Shown: positions 1 through 9,401 of the stretch, piece by piece
Layout: each line of letters begins with the position of its first letter
Numbering within the stretch: the first letter of the stretch is position 1
The notes under the pieces: generated by a model
Database searches by the model: none
What the model saw: the letters and a program-made list of their open reading frames with translations, nothing else
What the model was told of the DNA's origin: nothing
Source of the DNA: Roseivirga pacifica
GTDB taxonomy: Bacteria; Bacteroidota; Bacteroidia; Cytophagales; Cyclobacteriaceae
Assembly: GCF_900111145.1 (NCBI RefSeq)
Contig: NZ_FOIR01000006.1
Coordinates: 1 to 64,000 of the forward strand
Direction of reading: 5' to 3'
DNA: 64,000 nucleotides
Made by a program: the position numbers and the translations under genes

Positions 1-1631
1 ACACCGTCATTGTCGTCATCCAAATCAATTAAGTCAGGCACATTATCTCCATCTGAGTCCAAACAAGCTTTTATATCCTCATTCAGCGCATAGTGAGCAT
101 AAGTGCTGGTGTAATTGATGTTTCCCGTAGTACCATTTTCAACATTATCGTTTAAACCGTTTTCATTAGCATCAGGCGTTGCAGTAAATTGATAATCCGT
201 AGTAGTATCAGTAGTAGCTCCAGCCTCAAAAGCATCACTACAACCATCATCATCACTATCTAAATCCCTGTGATTAGGCGTGCCATCATTATCAGAATCT
301 TGAGTTACACCTGATGTATTCCCACGAACCCAAAGTGCCATGTATTTATCATTAGCTATTTCTCCTGAACCCCAACGCACCCTTTGGTAATTAGAGGCGG
401 GAATCCACGTCAAGGCACTACCATTCCCTGAAGGGTGGATAATGTTATTACTTAGATCATTTGCTGTCGAAGTGGTTGACGTTGCATCCGCCCTTAGATA
501 AGCCTGATTTATGCCTGACCAGTTTTCATTAATGGCATTATCTGCGGTTCCCCTATGTAATGATTGATTGGCTTTAACTCGATTAATAAGGGTACTATTT
601 GATGTGGTTACATCTACCCCCCCAGCACTTGTGGAGTTAGTAGAAATCCTCAGTTCAGAAACAGTACCCAAAGCGGCCAAAGTGGTAGTATTAAGAATTC
701 CCCGCCCATAAGTGGCCTTGGTTAGCCCTAACTTTGTAGAGGTAGCCAACGCACCTGTGCCATCTCCATAGTCTACTGCTACTAACACATAACCTGCTTC
801 ATTTACATAGGTTGAGAATTTATTTCCAGAAAGGTTAAAATAGTACCTGCCAGCTTTAAACACATTTGCTCTTGCCTGCTCTAAACTGGTAAAAGGATTC
901 GCAATTTTACCTAAAGTAATTTCATCTGCATCCAGCACTCCATCATTGTCATCATCTATATCGCAATCATCATAAATACCATCACCATCGAGATCCGTAA
1001 AATAGTTAGCTGCATCAAAAGTCCAGTCGAAATAAAAATTACCACCGTTGGCCGTAGCCTTTGTTACAAAAGTCGCCTGTCCGTTATAATCATCGGCTCT
1101 CGTCTCCGTAGTCCATGACCCAGACCCTGAAGCCACAACGGCATTTCCTTGCGTATCATCTATTACATATTTTCTACCCAAGTCATCAACTATCATAATT
1201 GCGTCTGCCAAAATATAACCTGACGCACAGGTAGTTGCCGCAACACTCGGACGCATTCTAACAGTAAATTGTCCTGAAGCGTCAGTTATAACACCTGTGG
1301 CCAGTTTTTTCCAATGAAACGAGTTATAGGTATAATCGGAAGTACTCGGGTCTACACTTTGATCTAAGTTTGCCGAGATCTGAGTACCACCGTGATTTAC
1401 TACGTAGTTCACATCATTACACGGAACACCAATATGCCTGTGGGTAACATATACAGAATAAGTCCTGCACGGGGCAGAAGGCAGCCCAGGAGGAGGAGTA
1501 GGCTGCATAAATGTCATTACTGGCACCAAAGATTTTAGACCTAAAGTACTCAATATCCCAGCATTAGTTACCTGTGGCAGCGCAGTTATTAACACCAGTA
1601 AAAACACAAATTGACGAATTGCCTTTTCCAT
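1..1631 (-). CDS. Secreted Asp-repeat (thrombospondin type 3-like) surface protein, 3' part outside window
   Basis: Open frame of 543 codons running off the left edge, so the C-terminus is missing. Residues 1-24 form a signal peptide (KAIR, hydrophobic core, NAG). Residues about 75-148 and 155-205 resemble the two halves of a golvesin/Xly-type carbohydrate-binding domain (VNYVVNHGG, GYILADAIMIVDD, GSWTT). Residues 213-237, about 447-470 and 524-543 are Asp-rich repeats of the DxDGDG / DDDNDGV type, which bind calcium in thrombospondin type 3-like proteins. Large Bacteroidota surface proteins of this type often end in a T9SS or gliding-type C-terminal domain, which cannot be checked here. A cell-surface or extracellular binding role is inferred. 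The start ATG at 1631 is the only one giving a signal peptide. Confidence 0.7.
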   Translation of the reverse strand, partial: MEKAIRQFVFLLVLITALPQVTNAGILSTLGLKSLVPVMTFMQPTPPPGLPSAPCRTYSVYVTHRHIGVPCNDVNYVVNHGGTQISANLDQSVDPSTSDYTYNSFHWKKLATGVITDASGQFTVRMRPSVAATTCASGYILADAIMIVDDLGRKYVIDDTQGNAVVASGSGSWTTETRADDYNGQATFVTKATANGGNFYFDWTFDAANYFTDLDGDGIYDDCDIDDDNDGVLDADEITLGKIANPFTSLEQARANVFKAGRYYFNLSGNKFSTYVNEAGYVLVAVDYGDGTGALATSTKLGLTKATYGRGILNTTTLAALGTVSELRISTNSTSAGGVDVTTSNSTLINRVKANQSLHRGTADNAINENWSGINQAYLRADATSTTSTANDLSNNIIHPSGNGSALTWIPASNYQRVRWGSGEIANDKYMALWVRGNTSGVTQDSDNDGTPNHRDLDSDDDGCSDAFEAGATTDTTTDYQFTATPDANENGLNDNVENGTTGNINYTSTYAHYALNEDIKACLDSDGDNVPDLIDLDDDNDG

Positions 1632-1829
1632 ACACACTTTAATTCTTTCCTAATATTTTTAACCAGGTTAAATACATCCAAAGCCCCTAAAGCGCATTAG
1701 GGACTAAGGAATGAAGGTTAAGCATTGAGAGATTGATTAGTAAAGCACCAGCATATTCAGAAGTAAGAATGCTTGGTAAGTGGTGGGTATTATCTTGCCG
1801 CTCAGGCACATCAATTCTTAGATTGAGCA

Positions 1830-1884
1830 TAAAAAAGCTAAGGGTTTGGTTGATTACTAAAGCGAATCTACCAAACCCTTAGCT
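1830..1884 (-). terminator. Rho-independent terminator of the LytS/LytTR operon
   Basis: A perfect 15-bp inverted repeat (1836-1850 with 1870-1884, arm AGCTAAGGGTTTGGT) with a 19-nt loop is followed on the minus strand by a run of six T. It lies 75 bp downstream of the response regulator stop. The rest of 1632-1958 holds no gene; a weaker 6-bp hairpin (1685-1690 with 1697-1702) is the only other structure seen. Confidence 0.85.
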
Positions 1885-1958
1885 CGGGATTTTTAAAAAC
1901 AAATAGACGTCAACAAGTATTTGATAACTGTCGACAAATCTTTTATAAGTGTAAAGTA

Positions 1959-2702
1959 CTACTGCAAACGCAGCCTCTCTAATAAAGCTTCTTTTTTGCG
2001 GATCGCAACAGGTAAACTGCTGTTGTCCACCATTATTACACTTCCATCATAGCGATTAAAGCGCGCTACTTGCACAACATTTATCAGGTAAGAATTATGC
2101 GAACGGAAAAACATACTCTTCGGAAGTATATCTTGATAAATCCTTAAATTTTTTGAAACCAGTATACTCTGCCCGTCTGCCAACTTGAAATTTGTATAAC
2201 CACCGCTTGCTTCACACCAAAGTATATTCTCAACCTTTACAAAGTGAATACTCTCATTGTCACTCAAAACAATCTTATTCACTTCTGTCAATGGCCTCTC
2301 ATAGCTTGCTTTCAAATACTCAATCTGCTGCCTGTTAAAATCTAAGCCCATTTGCATCTGGCACTTCTCCACTGCACTCACCAGACCATCCGCATCAACT
2401 GGTTTTAGTAAATAGTCAACCGCACTTAACTGAAAAGCATTGATCGCATATTTGTCATATCCAGTTACAAATACAATCTTGGTATTTACACCATTCAGTT
2501 TTTCCACAAGTTCGATACCTGTACCATCAGACATCTCAACATCCAAAAATGCTATATCAGGGTTTAGGTCGTGAATTAATGAAACCCCGGTAGCAACCGA
2601 ATTTGCTTTGCCGACCAAGTTCACTTCTGGGCAATAAATTTCTAACAAAGAACTAACCACCGAAATACACTTCTCATCATCATCTACTACTACTGCCTTC
2701 AT
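1959..2702 (-). CDS. LytTR-family response regulator
   Basis: This 247-residue cytoplasmic transcription regulator has an N-terminal receiver domain (about 1-115) with acidic pocket D7-D9, phosphoacceptor D54 in AFLDVEMSDG and the conserved K101 in LLKPVD. The C-terminal LytTR DNA-binding domain spans about 145-245 (IVLSDNESIHFVKVENILWCEA; FFRSHNSYLINV). The start codon overlaps the stop of the upstream kinase by 4 bp (ATGA), so the two are translationally coupled and the kinase is its partner. LytTR regulators usually bind direct repeats upstream of targets; the target genes are not evident here. Confidence 0.93.
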   Translation of the reverse strand: MKAVVVDDDEKCISVVSSLLEIYCPEVNLVGKANSVATGVSLIHDLNPDIAFLDVEMSDGTGIELVEKLNGVNTKIVFVTGYDKYAINAFQLSAVDYLLKPVDADGLVSAVEKCQMQMGLDFNRQQIEYLKASYERPLTEVNKIVLSDNESIHFVKVENILWCEASGGYTNFKLADGQSILVSKNLRIYQDILPKSMFFRSHNSYLINVVQVARFNRYDGSVIMVDNSSLPVAIRKKEALLERLRLQ

Positions 2703-4639
2703 ATCGGATTATTAAAAATTGGTAATTTAAGTTGTACTCTCACCCCTGTAACAACGCCCTCATTATCCTGACGATTCACAACAGAAAAGCTCGCTTCTCG
2801 CTTATGCAGTTTTTTGAGTACGTCAATTCTTTCAAGAGTAATTTGCGTGGCCTGAGACCTATGATCCTTACTTTTCACATGGCTATTCCCAAGGCCAGGA
2901 CCATTATCGTCAATTGTCACAATTAGCATGTCGCCTTCCTGACAAAACCCTACGATTATCTCATTTTTCCCACTACCTTTCACACCATATTCTATTGCAT
3001 TTTCAATAAACGGCTGAACAAACATAGGAGGGATAAGCAACGAGTAGTCGTCATCCTCTAAGTCAACTTCAAAATAGAATGTAAAAGAGTGATTCAATCG
3101 TTGTTGATGAACCTCCAAATAGAAGTTAAGTGTATCTAATTCATCTTGTAAAGAAATCAGGTTACTCCTGGTACTCTCCAACACCTTCCTGATCAACCTT
3201 GAAAACTTCTGAAGGTAACCCAAAGCGAGATTGACATTATTTCCCTCCAGTAGGTAATACTGAATAGATGCCATGGCATTGAATACAAAATGAGGCTCTA
3301 ATTGAGACAACAACAGCCTACTCTGCGCCTCTTTTGCCAACACCCTTTGCAAGGTCACTCTACGCCTATAAAAGACAAAAAATGCAGTAAACAAAAGCAC
3401 CGAAAACAAACCTCCCAAAACGATTAACAAGTTCTGATAATAAATACGCTGCTCATCTATTCGCAAGTGAGTATTTAGCGCAGTTATATCCTTATCCCTA
3501 TTCTCAAGTTCATTATTAATCAGCAAAAGCTGTAACCTTTGTTCACTTCTCAAGCTATTCAGACTATCTAAAACCCCCGCAAGAAGCTCTGAACGATTTA
3601 AGGCAATCTCATACTCACCAAAATGCTTATCCAATTCAATCAACCACCTTACATATTGGATTTCTCCACGCGTATATCCATTTGCATGCACGAGATCAAC
3701 CGCCTCCTTGGCCAACGCGTATGCTGCATCCCTATCACCCAACTCAAACATAGTTTTAGACAAATAGTACTTTGCATTATACAGCGCTCCCGTATAACGC
3801 CCATTTTCAATCATTCCCGCCACGCTATCGGCATATGCTAAAGCTTGCTTATAGTTCTTAATCAAGTAAGATCCCGCCATAAACAACCCTAAAGCCTCTG
3901 AAGTATGCCTATCCGAATTCAACTGTTTATTTAAGGCCTGAAGTTTATCAGCATAATAGATCACACTATCCCCATTTTGTAGGTAACTGTGAATCCCCCC
4001 TAGATTACCATGTACAACCGCTACCATACCTAAATTCTTTTTAGGACTTAGGTATATAAGGGCTTGGTGAAATTTTCTCATAGCCCCTTGAAAATCAAAC
4101 ATCTTCTGGTAAACAATCGCCATTGAGTTATAGGTATACCCCAAAAGCTCTTCAAACCCATTTTGTCTTGCCAAATAAACTGCTTTGTTGAAATTACTGA
4201 GTGCCGAATCGTGCGCATCTAACACCATGTACTCCACTCCTTTCTTATTCAATGTATTTACCTCAACCCTTGGCAGTCCAAGCTCCTTAGATTCACGAAT
4301 CATCTCGTTGAGAACAGTGAAAGACATAATAGTGTCTTTCTGAAAAGTGTAGTAATAGTAAACTATATCCTTAACAGAAAAATAAAGATCGGGCCTTTCA
4401 TGCTTATCCACATCCTTCATTAAACGATCAGCCTCACTGATAAATGAAAGACCGAACTCTTCGGCACTCAAACTCGGAGTGCTCGAAAAAAAATACCTGT
4501 TAAAATCTTCGTTTAACGAATCGTACCTGGCTTTTAACTCAACATCTGGTTCTTTTTGAAAAGCACAAAGTGAGTTTTGGTAAGCAGTTACCAAAAGAGA
4601 TAGAATGAATATTTTCGTAATCTTTAAACTGTAATTCAT
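2699..4639 (-). CDS. TPR-containing sensor histidine kinase, LytS/YehU type
   Basis: Residues 1-26 are a signal peptide or N-terminal anchor. Residues about 90-350 carry tetratricopeptide-like helices (for example FNKAVYLARQNGFEELLGYTYNSMA), predicted periplasmic. One transmembrane helix spans about 403-424, followed by a coiled coil and the His_kinase domain with the phosphoacceptor H450 in LSQLEPHFVFNAMASIQYYL and an N box near 545 (FVQPFIENAIEYGVKG). The C-terminal HATPase has DDNGPGLG. This architecture is common in Bacteroidota and pairs with LytTR regulators, here encoded immediately downstream with a 4-bp overlap. The stimulus is unknown. Confidence 0.92.
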   Translation of the reverse strand: MNYSLKITKIFILSLLVTAYQNSLCAFQKEPDVELKARYDSLNEDFNRYFFSSTPSLSAEEFGLSFISEADRLMKDVDKHERPDLYFSVKDIVYYYYTFQKDTIMSFTVLNEMIRESKELGLPRVEVNTLNKKGVEYMVLDAHDSALSNFNKAVYLARQNGFEELLGYTYNSMAIVYQKMFDFQGAMRKFHQALIYLSPKKNLGMVAVVHGNLGGIHSYLQNGDSVIYYADKLQALNKQLNSDRHTSEALGLFMAGSYLIKNYKQALAYADSVAGMIENGRYTGALYNAKYYLSKTMFELGDRDAAYALAKEAVDLVHANGYTRGEIQYVRWLIELDKHFGEYEIALNRSELLAGVLDSLNSLRSEQRLQLLLINNELENRDKDITALNTHLRIDEQRIYYQNLLIVLGGLFSVLLFTAFFVFYRRRVTLQRVLAKEAQSRLLLSQLEPHFVFNAMASIQYYLLEGNNVNLALGYLQKFSRLIRKVLESTRSNLISLQDELDTLNFYLEVHQQRLNHSFTFYFEVDLEDDDYSLLIPPMFVQPFIENAIEYGVKGSGKNEIIVGFCQEGDMLIVTIDDNGPGLGNSHVKSKDHRSQATQITLERIDVLKKLHKREASFSVVNRQDNEGVVTGVRVQLKLPIFNNPI

Positions 4640-4848
4640 TTACACACTTCACGTTAGGGTTTTATTACAGCTTGAATATGCTTGGTTGGGGGACTTGGAA
4701 CGCTAATAAGGTATAAAAAAAACCGAAACAAGTAAAGCTTTCTCAACCCTCAGAATCAAAATCTAACCACTCCCATATTTGGCTTTGAAATAGCAGAGGC
4801 TTTCTCATATATTATCTGCTTGAATTAACCATAGCTAAAAACTTAAAT

Positions 4849-6528
4849 ATGAAATTGAACAAAATACGTTTTCAACTGGCGGTTTTGTTAGTGCTATGCA
4901 TGAGTCATGTTGTGGCCTTTGCCCAAAGCGACCCATCTGGGGAGTCTGCGGTTACAAGCACCTATGCATTGACAAATGCCACCGTTGTTACCGCTCCGGG
5001 CAGCCAACTAACCAACGCTACTGTTGTTGTAAAAAACGGCCTTATTATGGGCGTTGGCTCGAATGTTTCTATTCCTGCCGATGCACAAGTAATTGACGCC
5101 AGCGGACTTTATGTTTATGCAGCATTTATTGACGGCATGAGCAACACTGGGGCTGAAAGACCAGACAATCCTGAGCGTCCTCGCGACCTGTTTACACCAG
5201 ACCCGCCAAACGACTATGCGGGTATTACACCAGAAAGAAGTGTGGTAGACCAACTAAGCATTGAAAGCAGTGCCATTGCCCAAATGCGCGAAGCTGGCTT
5301 TGGTATTTCGAATGCTGCTCCTTACGGCAGAATGCTACCAGGCAGCACATCGCTAATTATACTAAAAGATGCCGACCATGTAGATGAGTTGGTGCTGGAA
5401 AAAGACAACGCGCTTTACGCACAATGGGTAGGAGCTCCTGGTGCATACCCAGGCAATATCTTGGGTATGATGGCCAAGTGGAGAAATCTATACACTAATG
5501 CAGTAAACGATAAGTCTCACGCAGACATGTTTGCCGAAAACCCTTCAGGTTTACCAAGACCAACTAACGACAGGGTTTCTATGGCTTTCTACCCGGTACT
5601 TACAAAAGACAAGTCTGTTATGTTCGATGTGGACGGCATGCTAGAAGTAAGACGCGCCATGAGACTTCAGAGGGACTTAGGTTTTAAACTAATTGTAGCT
5701 GGTGTAGAGCAATCATGGACATTAATTGACGAACTAAAGTCTACAAACACGCCAATCTTCTTGTCACTCGACCTACCTAAAGAGCCTAAAAACGCTAAAG
5801 AAGGTGACGACATTTCGGAAGAGGTTGAAGCTTTAGAAGCAAGAAGAATGGAGTTTTATAACCTACACGTAGGTCAAGCTGCCGAGCTAGAGAAAGCCGG
5901 TATTAAGTTTGGCTTTTCTGCCAAAGGCATTCGTGGTGGCGACCTTAAGAAAAACTTAACCACAATGATTGAGCACGGTTTGTCTGAAGATGCCGCATTA
6001 GCTGCACTTACAACCAATGCTGCCGACATATTAGGCATTAGCCAAATAGCGGGCACGGTGCAAACAGGCAAAGTGGCCAACCTTATGGTTACAAGCGCTC
6101 CTTATTTTACCAAAGACTCACAAGTACGATACATGTTCGTTGATGGCGAAAAGTATGAGTACGAAAAGAAAGAGGCTAAAAAAGGTGGTAATAGTTCAGC
6201 CGATGCAAGTGGCGATGCACTTGCTGGTACTTGGAACTACAGCTTCGAAAGCCCTCAAGGAGTTTCTGAAGGCACATTTGTATTCTCTAAAATAGACGGT
6301 GGTTATACTGGTGTAATGACATTTAACGATGGTCAGCCAGACTCAGACCTTAGAGATGTATCTTTTAGAAATGGAGAACTTTCGTTTAACCTAGAGTTTG
6401 ATGCAGGCGGACAAAGCATTGTACTAAACGTTACGGGTGCCGTTACCGGTAGCACTTTCGATGGCACCATTACAGTAGACCAGTTCGATTTTTCAACGCC
6501 TATTAGCGCTACTAAAGACGGAAAGTAA
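4849..6528 (+). CDS. Exported amidohydrolase-like protein, probably without metal site, with extra C-terminal beta domain
   Basis: The 559-residue protein begins with a signal peptide ending AFAQ. Residues about 35-440 have the layout of amidohydrolase-superfamily enzymes: an N-terminal beta strand motif (YALTNATVVTAPG), DASGLYVYAAFIDG, and the C-terminal signature ALAALTTNAADILGI followed by GTVQTGKVANLMV. At the place where active members have PGxIDxHxH the sequence is FIDGMSNTG, so both metal histidines are absent. Residues about 455-559 add a beta-rich domain (AGTWNYSFESPQG), not present in the next two genes. First gene of a three-gene operon; its stop overlaps the next start by one base. 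A regulatory or scaffold role for the active neighbour is inferred, not shown. Confidence 0.85.
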   Translation: MKLNKIRFQLAVLLVLCMSHVVAFAQSDPSGESAVTSTYALTNATVVTAPGSQLTNATVVVKNGLIMGVGSNVSIPADAQVIDASGLYVYAAFIDGMSNTGAERPDNPERPRDLFTPDPPNDYAGITPERSVVDQLSIESSAIAQMREAGFGISNAAPYGRMLPGSTSLIILKDADHVDELVLEKDNALYAQWVGAPGAYPGNILGMMAKWRNLYTNAVNDKSHADMFAENPSGLPRPTNDRVSMAFYPVLTKDKSVMFDVDGMLEVRRAMRLQRDLGFKLIVAGVEQSWTLIDELKSTNTPIFLSLDLPKEPKNAKEGDDISEEVEALEARRMEFYNLHVGQAAELEKAGIKFGFSAKGIRGGDLKKNLTTMIEHGLSEDAALAALTTNAADILGISQIAGTVQTGKVANLMVTSAPYFTKDSQVRYMFVDGEKYEYEKKEAKKGGNSSADASGDALAGTWNYSFESPQGVSEGTFVFSKIDGGYTGVMTFNDGQPDSDLRDVSFRNGELSFNLEFDAGGQSIVLNVTGAVTGSTFDGTITVDQFDFSTPISATKDGK

Positions 6529-7898
6529 TGAGAACGATGAAAAAACTATATACACTACTAGCCCTCTTCTGCTTTATTGGCACAGCGTGGGCTCAAACCC
6601 CAAAAGGAGACGTTCTTATTAAGAACGGAACGGTACTTACCGTAACCAATGGTACATTGGAGAACACCGATGTGTTGGTGAGAGATGGGAAGATTACTAA
6701 AATTGGTAAGGGAATTCGTACCCCAAGAGGTGTACAGGAAATAGATGCCACTGGTAAGTTTGTAATGCCAGGTATTATTGATGCTCACTCACACATTGCA
6801 GGTTCTGCAATTAACGAGGGTACCAGCCAAGTAACTGCCGAAGTAAGCATGGAAGATGTGGTAGACCCAATGGATGTTTCGATCTACCGTGCACTAGCAG
6901 GTGGTGTTACTTCCATTCACTTAATGCACGGTTCTGCCAACGTAATCGGTGGCCAGAACGAAACCATGAAGTTACGTTACGGCAGTACCAATCCTGACGA
7001 CCTTCGTTTTGAGGGAGCTCCAAGAACCATCAAGTTCGCGCTGGGAGAAAACCCAACACGTGGTGGTCGTGCAAGAGGTATTCAGCCTCAAAGCCGTATG
7101 GGTGTGGAAATGATGTTGAGAAACTCATTCACGCAAGCGCAAGAGTACAAGAAAAAGTGGGACGCTTACAACGCGAATAAAAGCGCCAGAAAAGTTGCCC
7201 CAGAGTACGATTTGAGAATGGAAACTTTGGTAGATATTCTTGAAGGAGAAGTTTGGGTGAACTGCCACTCTTACCGTGCAGACGAAATCTACATGCTTTT
7301 AAAAGTATTCAGCGATTTCGGTATCGATAGAATCAACTTCCAGCACGCCAACGAGGCCTACAAAGTAGCCCCTGAGCTTGCTGCATTTGGTGCTACAGCA
7401 TCTGTATTTGCAGACTGGTGGGCATATAAGCTTGAGGTTTACTACTCTACAGCCTACAATGCGGCCATTCTTACAGAAAACGGTGTACTTACATCAATCA
7501 ACTCCGATTCAGGAGAGTTGATCAGACACCTTTTCCACGAAGCTGCTAAAACTCAAAAATACGGTGACTTATCTGACGATGAAGCACTTGCACTTGTAAC
7601 TTTAAACCCTGCCAAGCAACTAGGTGTTGATAACCGAGTTGGTTCTTTGGAAGAAGGAAAAGATGCAGACATCGCTATTTTCGAAGGTCACCCGCTATCT
7701 GTTTACGCCATCCCAATGATGACGTTTGTAGATGGAGTGAAGTACTTCGATAGAGAAAACGATAAAGCAGATCAGCGTATTTACATCAACCCAGAGTCTA
7801 ATATTGAAGAAGTAACTATCTTCGATAGACACGACATGCACAGGTGTATGGAAGGCGCTTTGAGTTTTGAAGAATTATTCTCAACGTCAAAAAGATAA
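6528..7898 (+). CDS. Exported amidohydrolase with intact HxH metal motif
   Basis: This 456-residue protein has a signal peptide ending TAWAQ (start at 6528 MRTMKK or, equally possible, 6537 MKK). It is an imidazolonepropionase/dipeptidase-like amidohydrolase with GIIDAHSH (H87, H89), later candidate ligands H in VNCHSY and FQHANEAY, and D in SINSDSGE. The C-terminal composite sheet signature is ALVTLNPAKQLGVDNRVGSLEEGKDADIAI. Of the three tandem amidohydrolase genes this is the only one with a full set of candidate metal ligands, so it is the likely catalytic member. Substrate is unknown; exported Bacteroidota relatives are usually annotated as peptidase- or imidazolonepropionase-like. Overlaps the preceding stop by one base (TAATG). 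Confidence 0.9.
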   Translation: MRTMKKLYTLLALFCFIGTAWAQTPKGDVLIKNGTVLTVTNGTLENTDVLVRDGKITKIGKGIRTPRGVQEIDATGKFVMPGIIDAHSHIAGSAINEGTSQVTAEVSMEDVVDPMDVSIYRALAGGVTSIHLMHGSANVIGGQNETMKLRYGSTNPDDLRFEGAPRTIKFALGENPTRGGRARGIQPQSRMGVEMMLRNSFTQAQEYKKKWDAYNANKSARKVAPEYDLRMETLVDILEGEVWVNCHSYRADEIYMLLKVFSDFGIDRINFQHANEAYKVAPELAAFGATASVFADWWAYKLEVYYSTAYNAAILTENGVLTSINSDSGELIRHLFHEAAKTQKYGDLSDDEALALVTLNPAKQLGVDNRVGSLEEGKDADIAIFEGHPLSVYAIPMMTFVDGVKYFDRENDKADQRIYINPESNIEEVTIFDRHDMHRCMEGALSFEELFSTSKR

Positions 7899-7901
7899 AA
7901 A

Positions 7902-9227
7902 ATGAAATTATTAAAAAGCTTATTAATGGCTACCCTCATCGTAATGATGGTTCCTCTTTTGTCATTTGGCCAAGAGGATGATCAGGTGTTGAAGGCCCGC
8001 AGCGGTAAGTTCGCCCTTACCAATGCTAAAATTTATACCGTAACCAATGGTATAATCGAAAACGGTACATTGCTAATTAGCAATGGAATTATTGAAGCTG
8101 TAGGTGCCAACGTAAATATTCCTGCCGATGCAGAAGTAATTGACTGTAAGGGTAAAGAAATTTACCCAGGTATGATTGATAGTGGTACGCGTGTAGGTTT
8201 AGCCGAAATCGGAAGTATTGCAGAAGCAAATGACTTTAGAGAGCACGGTACGCTTACACCGCAAATGCAAGCGCTTAGCGCAGTAAACCCTAACTCAGTT
8301 GTAATTCCGGTTACCAGAGTAAGTGGTATTACCACGGTATGGACAATGCCTCAGGGCGGTGTGCTACCAGGTACTGCGGCTGCCATCAACCTATTTGGCT
8401 ATACGCCAGACCAAATGTCTGCTGGTTCAAAAGGTATCGTTATGAATTTCCCTTCTAGCCCAACAGGCTGGAGAGCACGCAGAATGAACGAAGAGCAGAA
8501 AAAGAAAGCACTTGAAAGAGCTTTTAAAACTGTGAACGATGCTTGGGACAAAGCCGAACTTTACGCTGAACTTGAGGACTTAAGTTCTTACCCAGAAATA
8601 GAAGCTTTGGTACCAGTTGTTAAAGGCGAAATGTCTCTTTTCATTGAAGTGAATGCTGCCAACGATATTCTAAGCGCACTTGACTGGGTGAAGGAAAGAG
8701 GTTACAAAAAAGTAATTCTAACAGGCGTTTCTGAAGGCTGGAGAGTAGCTGAGGAAATTGCTAAGTCTGGTCTTCCGGTTATCGCAGGGCCTGTTCAAGC
8801 AATTCCAACACGTGCTTCGGACCGTTACGATGTGGCTTACGCCAACCCCGGTGTATTGCAAAAAGCAGGTGTTAAGGTAGCCATTAGAACTATGGATGCT
8901 GAAAATAGCCGTAACCTACCATACCACGCTGGTTTCGCAGCCTCATATGGTATGGGTAGAGAAGAAGCATTAAAAGCTATTACTATTAATGCTGCCGAAA
9001 TACTAGGTGTTTCTGACCAAATTGGCTCAATTGAAGTAGGTAAAAAAGCCAACGTATTTGTTTCTACTGGCGATCCATTTGAAACAGCTAGCAAAATCAC
9101 TGACTTGTTCATTGATGGCTACAAAATCCCAATGACTTCTCGTCAAATCAGACTATACGATGAGTTCTTAAACAGAACTCCTGGCGTTGACAAAACCAAA
9201 CCGGTTATCGACATCAAGAAGAAATAA
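7902..9227 (+). CDS. Exported amidohydrolase-like protein lacking the HxH motif
   Basis: The 441-residue protein starts with a signal peptide ending LLSFGQ. Its amidohydrolase layout runs from FALTNAKIYTVTNG through CKGKEIYPGMIDSGTRVG, where the metal-binding HxH should be but is not, to the C-terminal ALKAITINAAEILGVSDQIGSIEVGKKANVFV. It resembles the first gene of the operon in missing the histidines but has no extra C-terminal domain. It begins 3 bp after the active amidohydrolase and ends before a clear terminator, so the three genes form a closed transcription unit. Catalytic activity is doubtful; partner function is inference. Confidence 0.87.
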   Translation: MKLLKSLLMATLIVMMVPLLSFGQEDDQVLKARSGKFALTNAKIYTVTNGIIENGTLLISNGIIEAVGANVNIPADAEVIDCKGKEIYPGMIDSGTRVGLAEIGSIAEANDFREHGTLTPQMQALSAVNPNSVVIPVTRVSGITTVWTMPQGGVLPGTAAAINLFGYTPDQMSAGSKGIVMNFPSSPTGWRARRMNEEQKKKALERAFKTVNDAWDKAELYAELEDLSSYPEIEALVPVVKGEMSLFIEVNAANDILSALDWVKERGYKKVILTGVSEGWRVAEEIAKSGLPVIAGPVQAIPTRASDRYDVAYANPGVLQKAGVKVAIRTMDAENSRNLPYHAGFAASYGMGREEALKAITINAAEILGVSDQIGSIEVGKKANVFVSTGDPFETASKITDLFIDGYKIPMTSRQIRLYDEFLNRTPGVDKTKPVIDIKKK

Positions 9228-9244
9228 AACCAACCTTAACTTGT

Positions 9245-9275
9245 AAAAAAGCAGCTCAATTTGGGCTGCTTTTTT
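9245..9275 (+). terminator. Rho-independent terminator of the amidohydrolase operon
   Basis: An 11-bp stem (9245-9255 AAAAAAGCAGC with 9265-9275) extended by two inner pairs ends in a T-run, 18 bp after the last stop. Confidence 0.9.
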
Positions 9276-9401
9276 CGTTTATAGCCCTATTGAACCAAGT
9301 CCCTGCTATTGTTGACTTCACTACCAACAATGTAGATTCACATTTTTCAAAACAATTGTTGAGTTCTCGCCCGTTGTTTAATTAGGCATAACATTCAGAT
9401 C

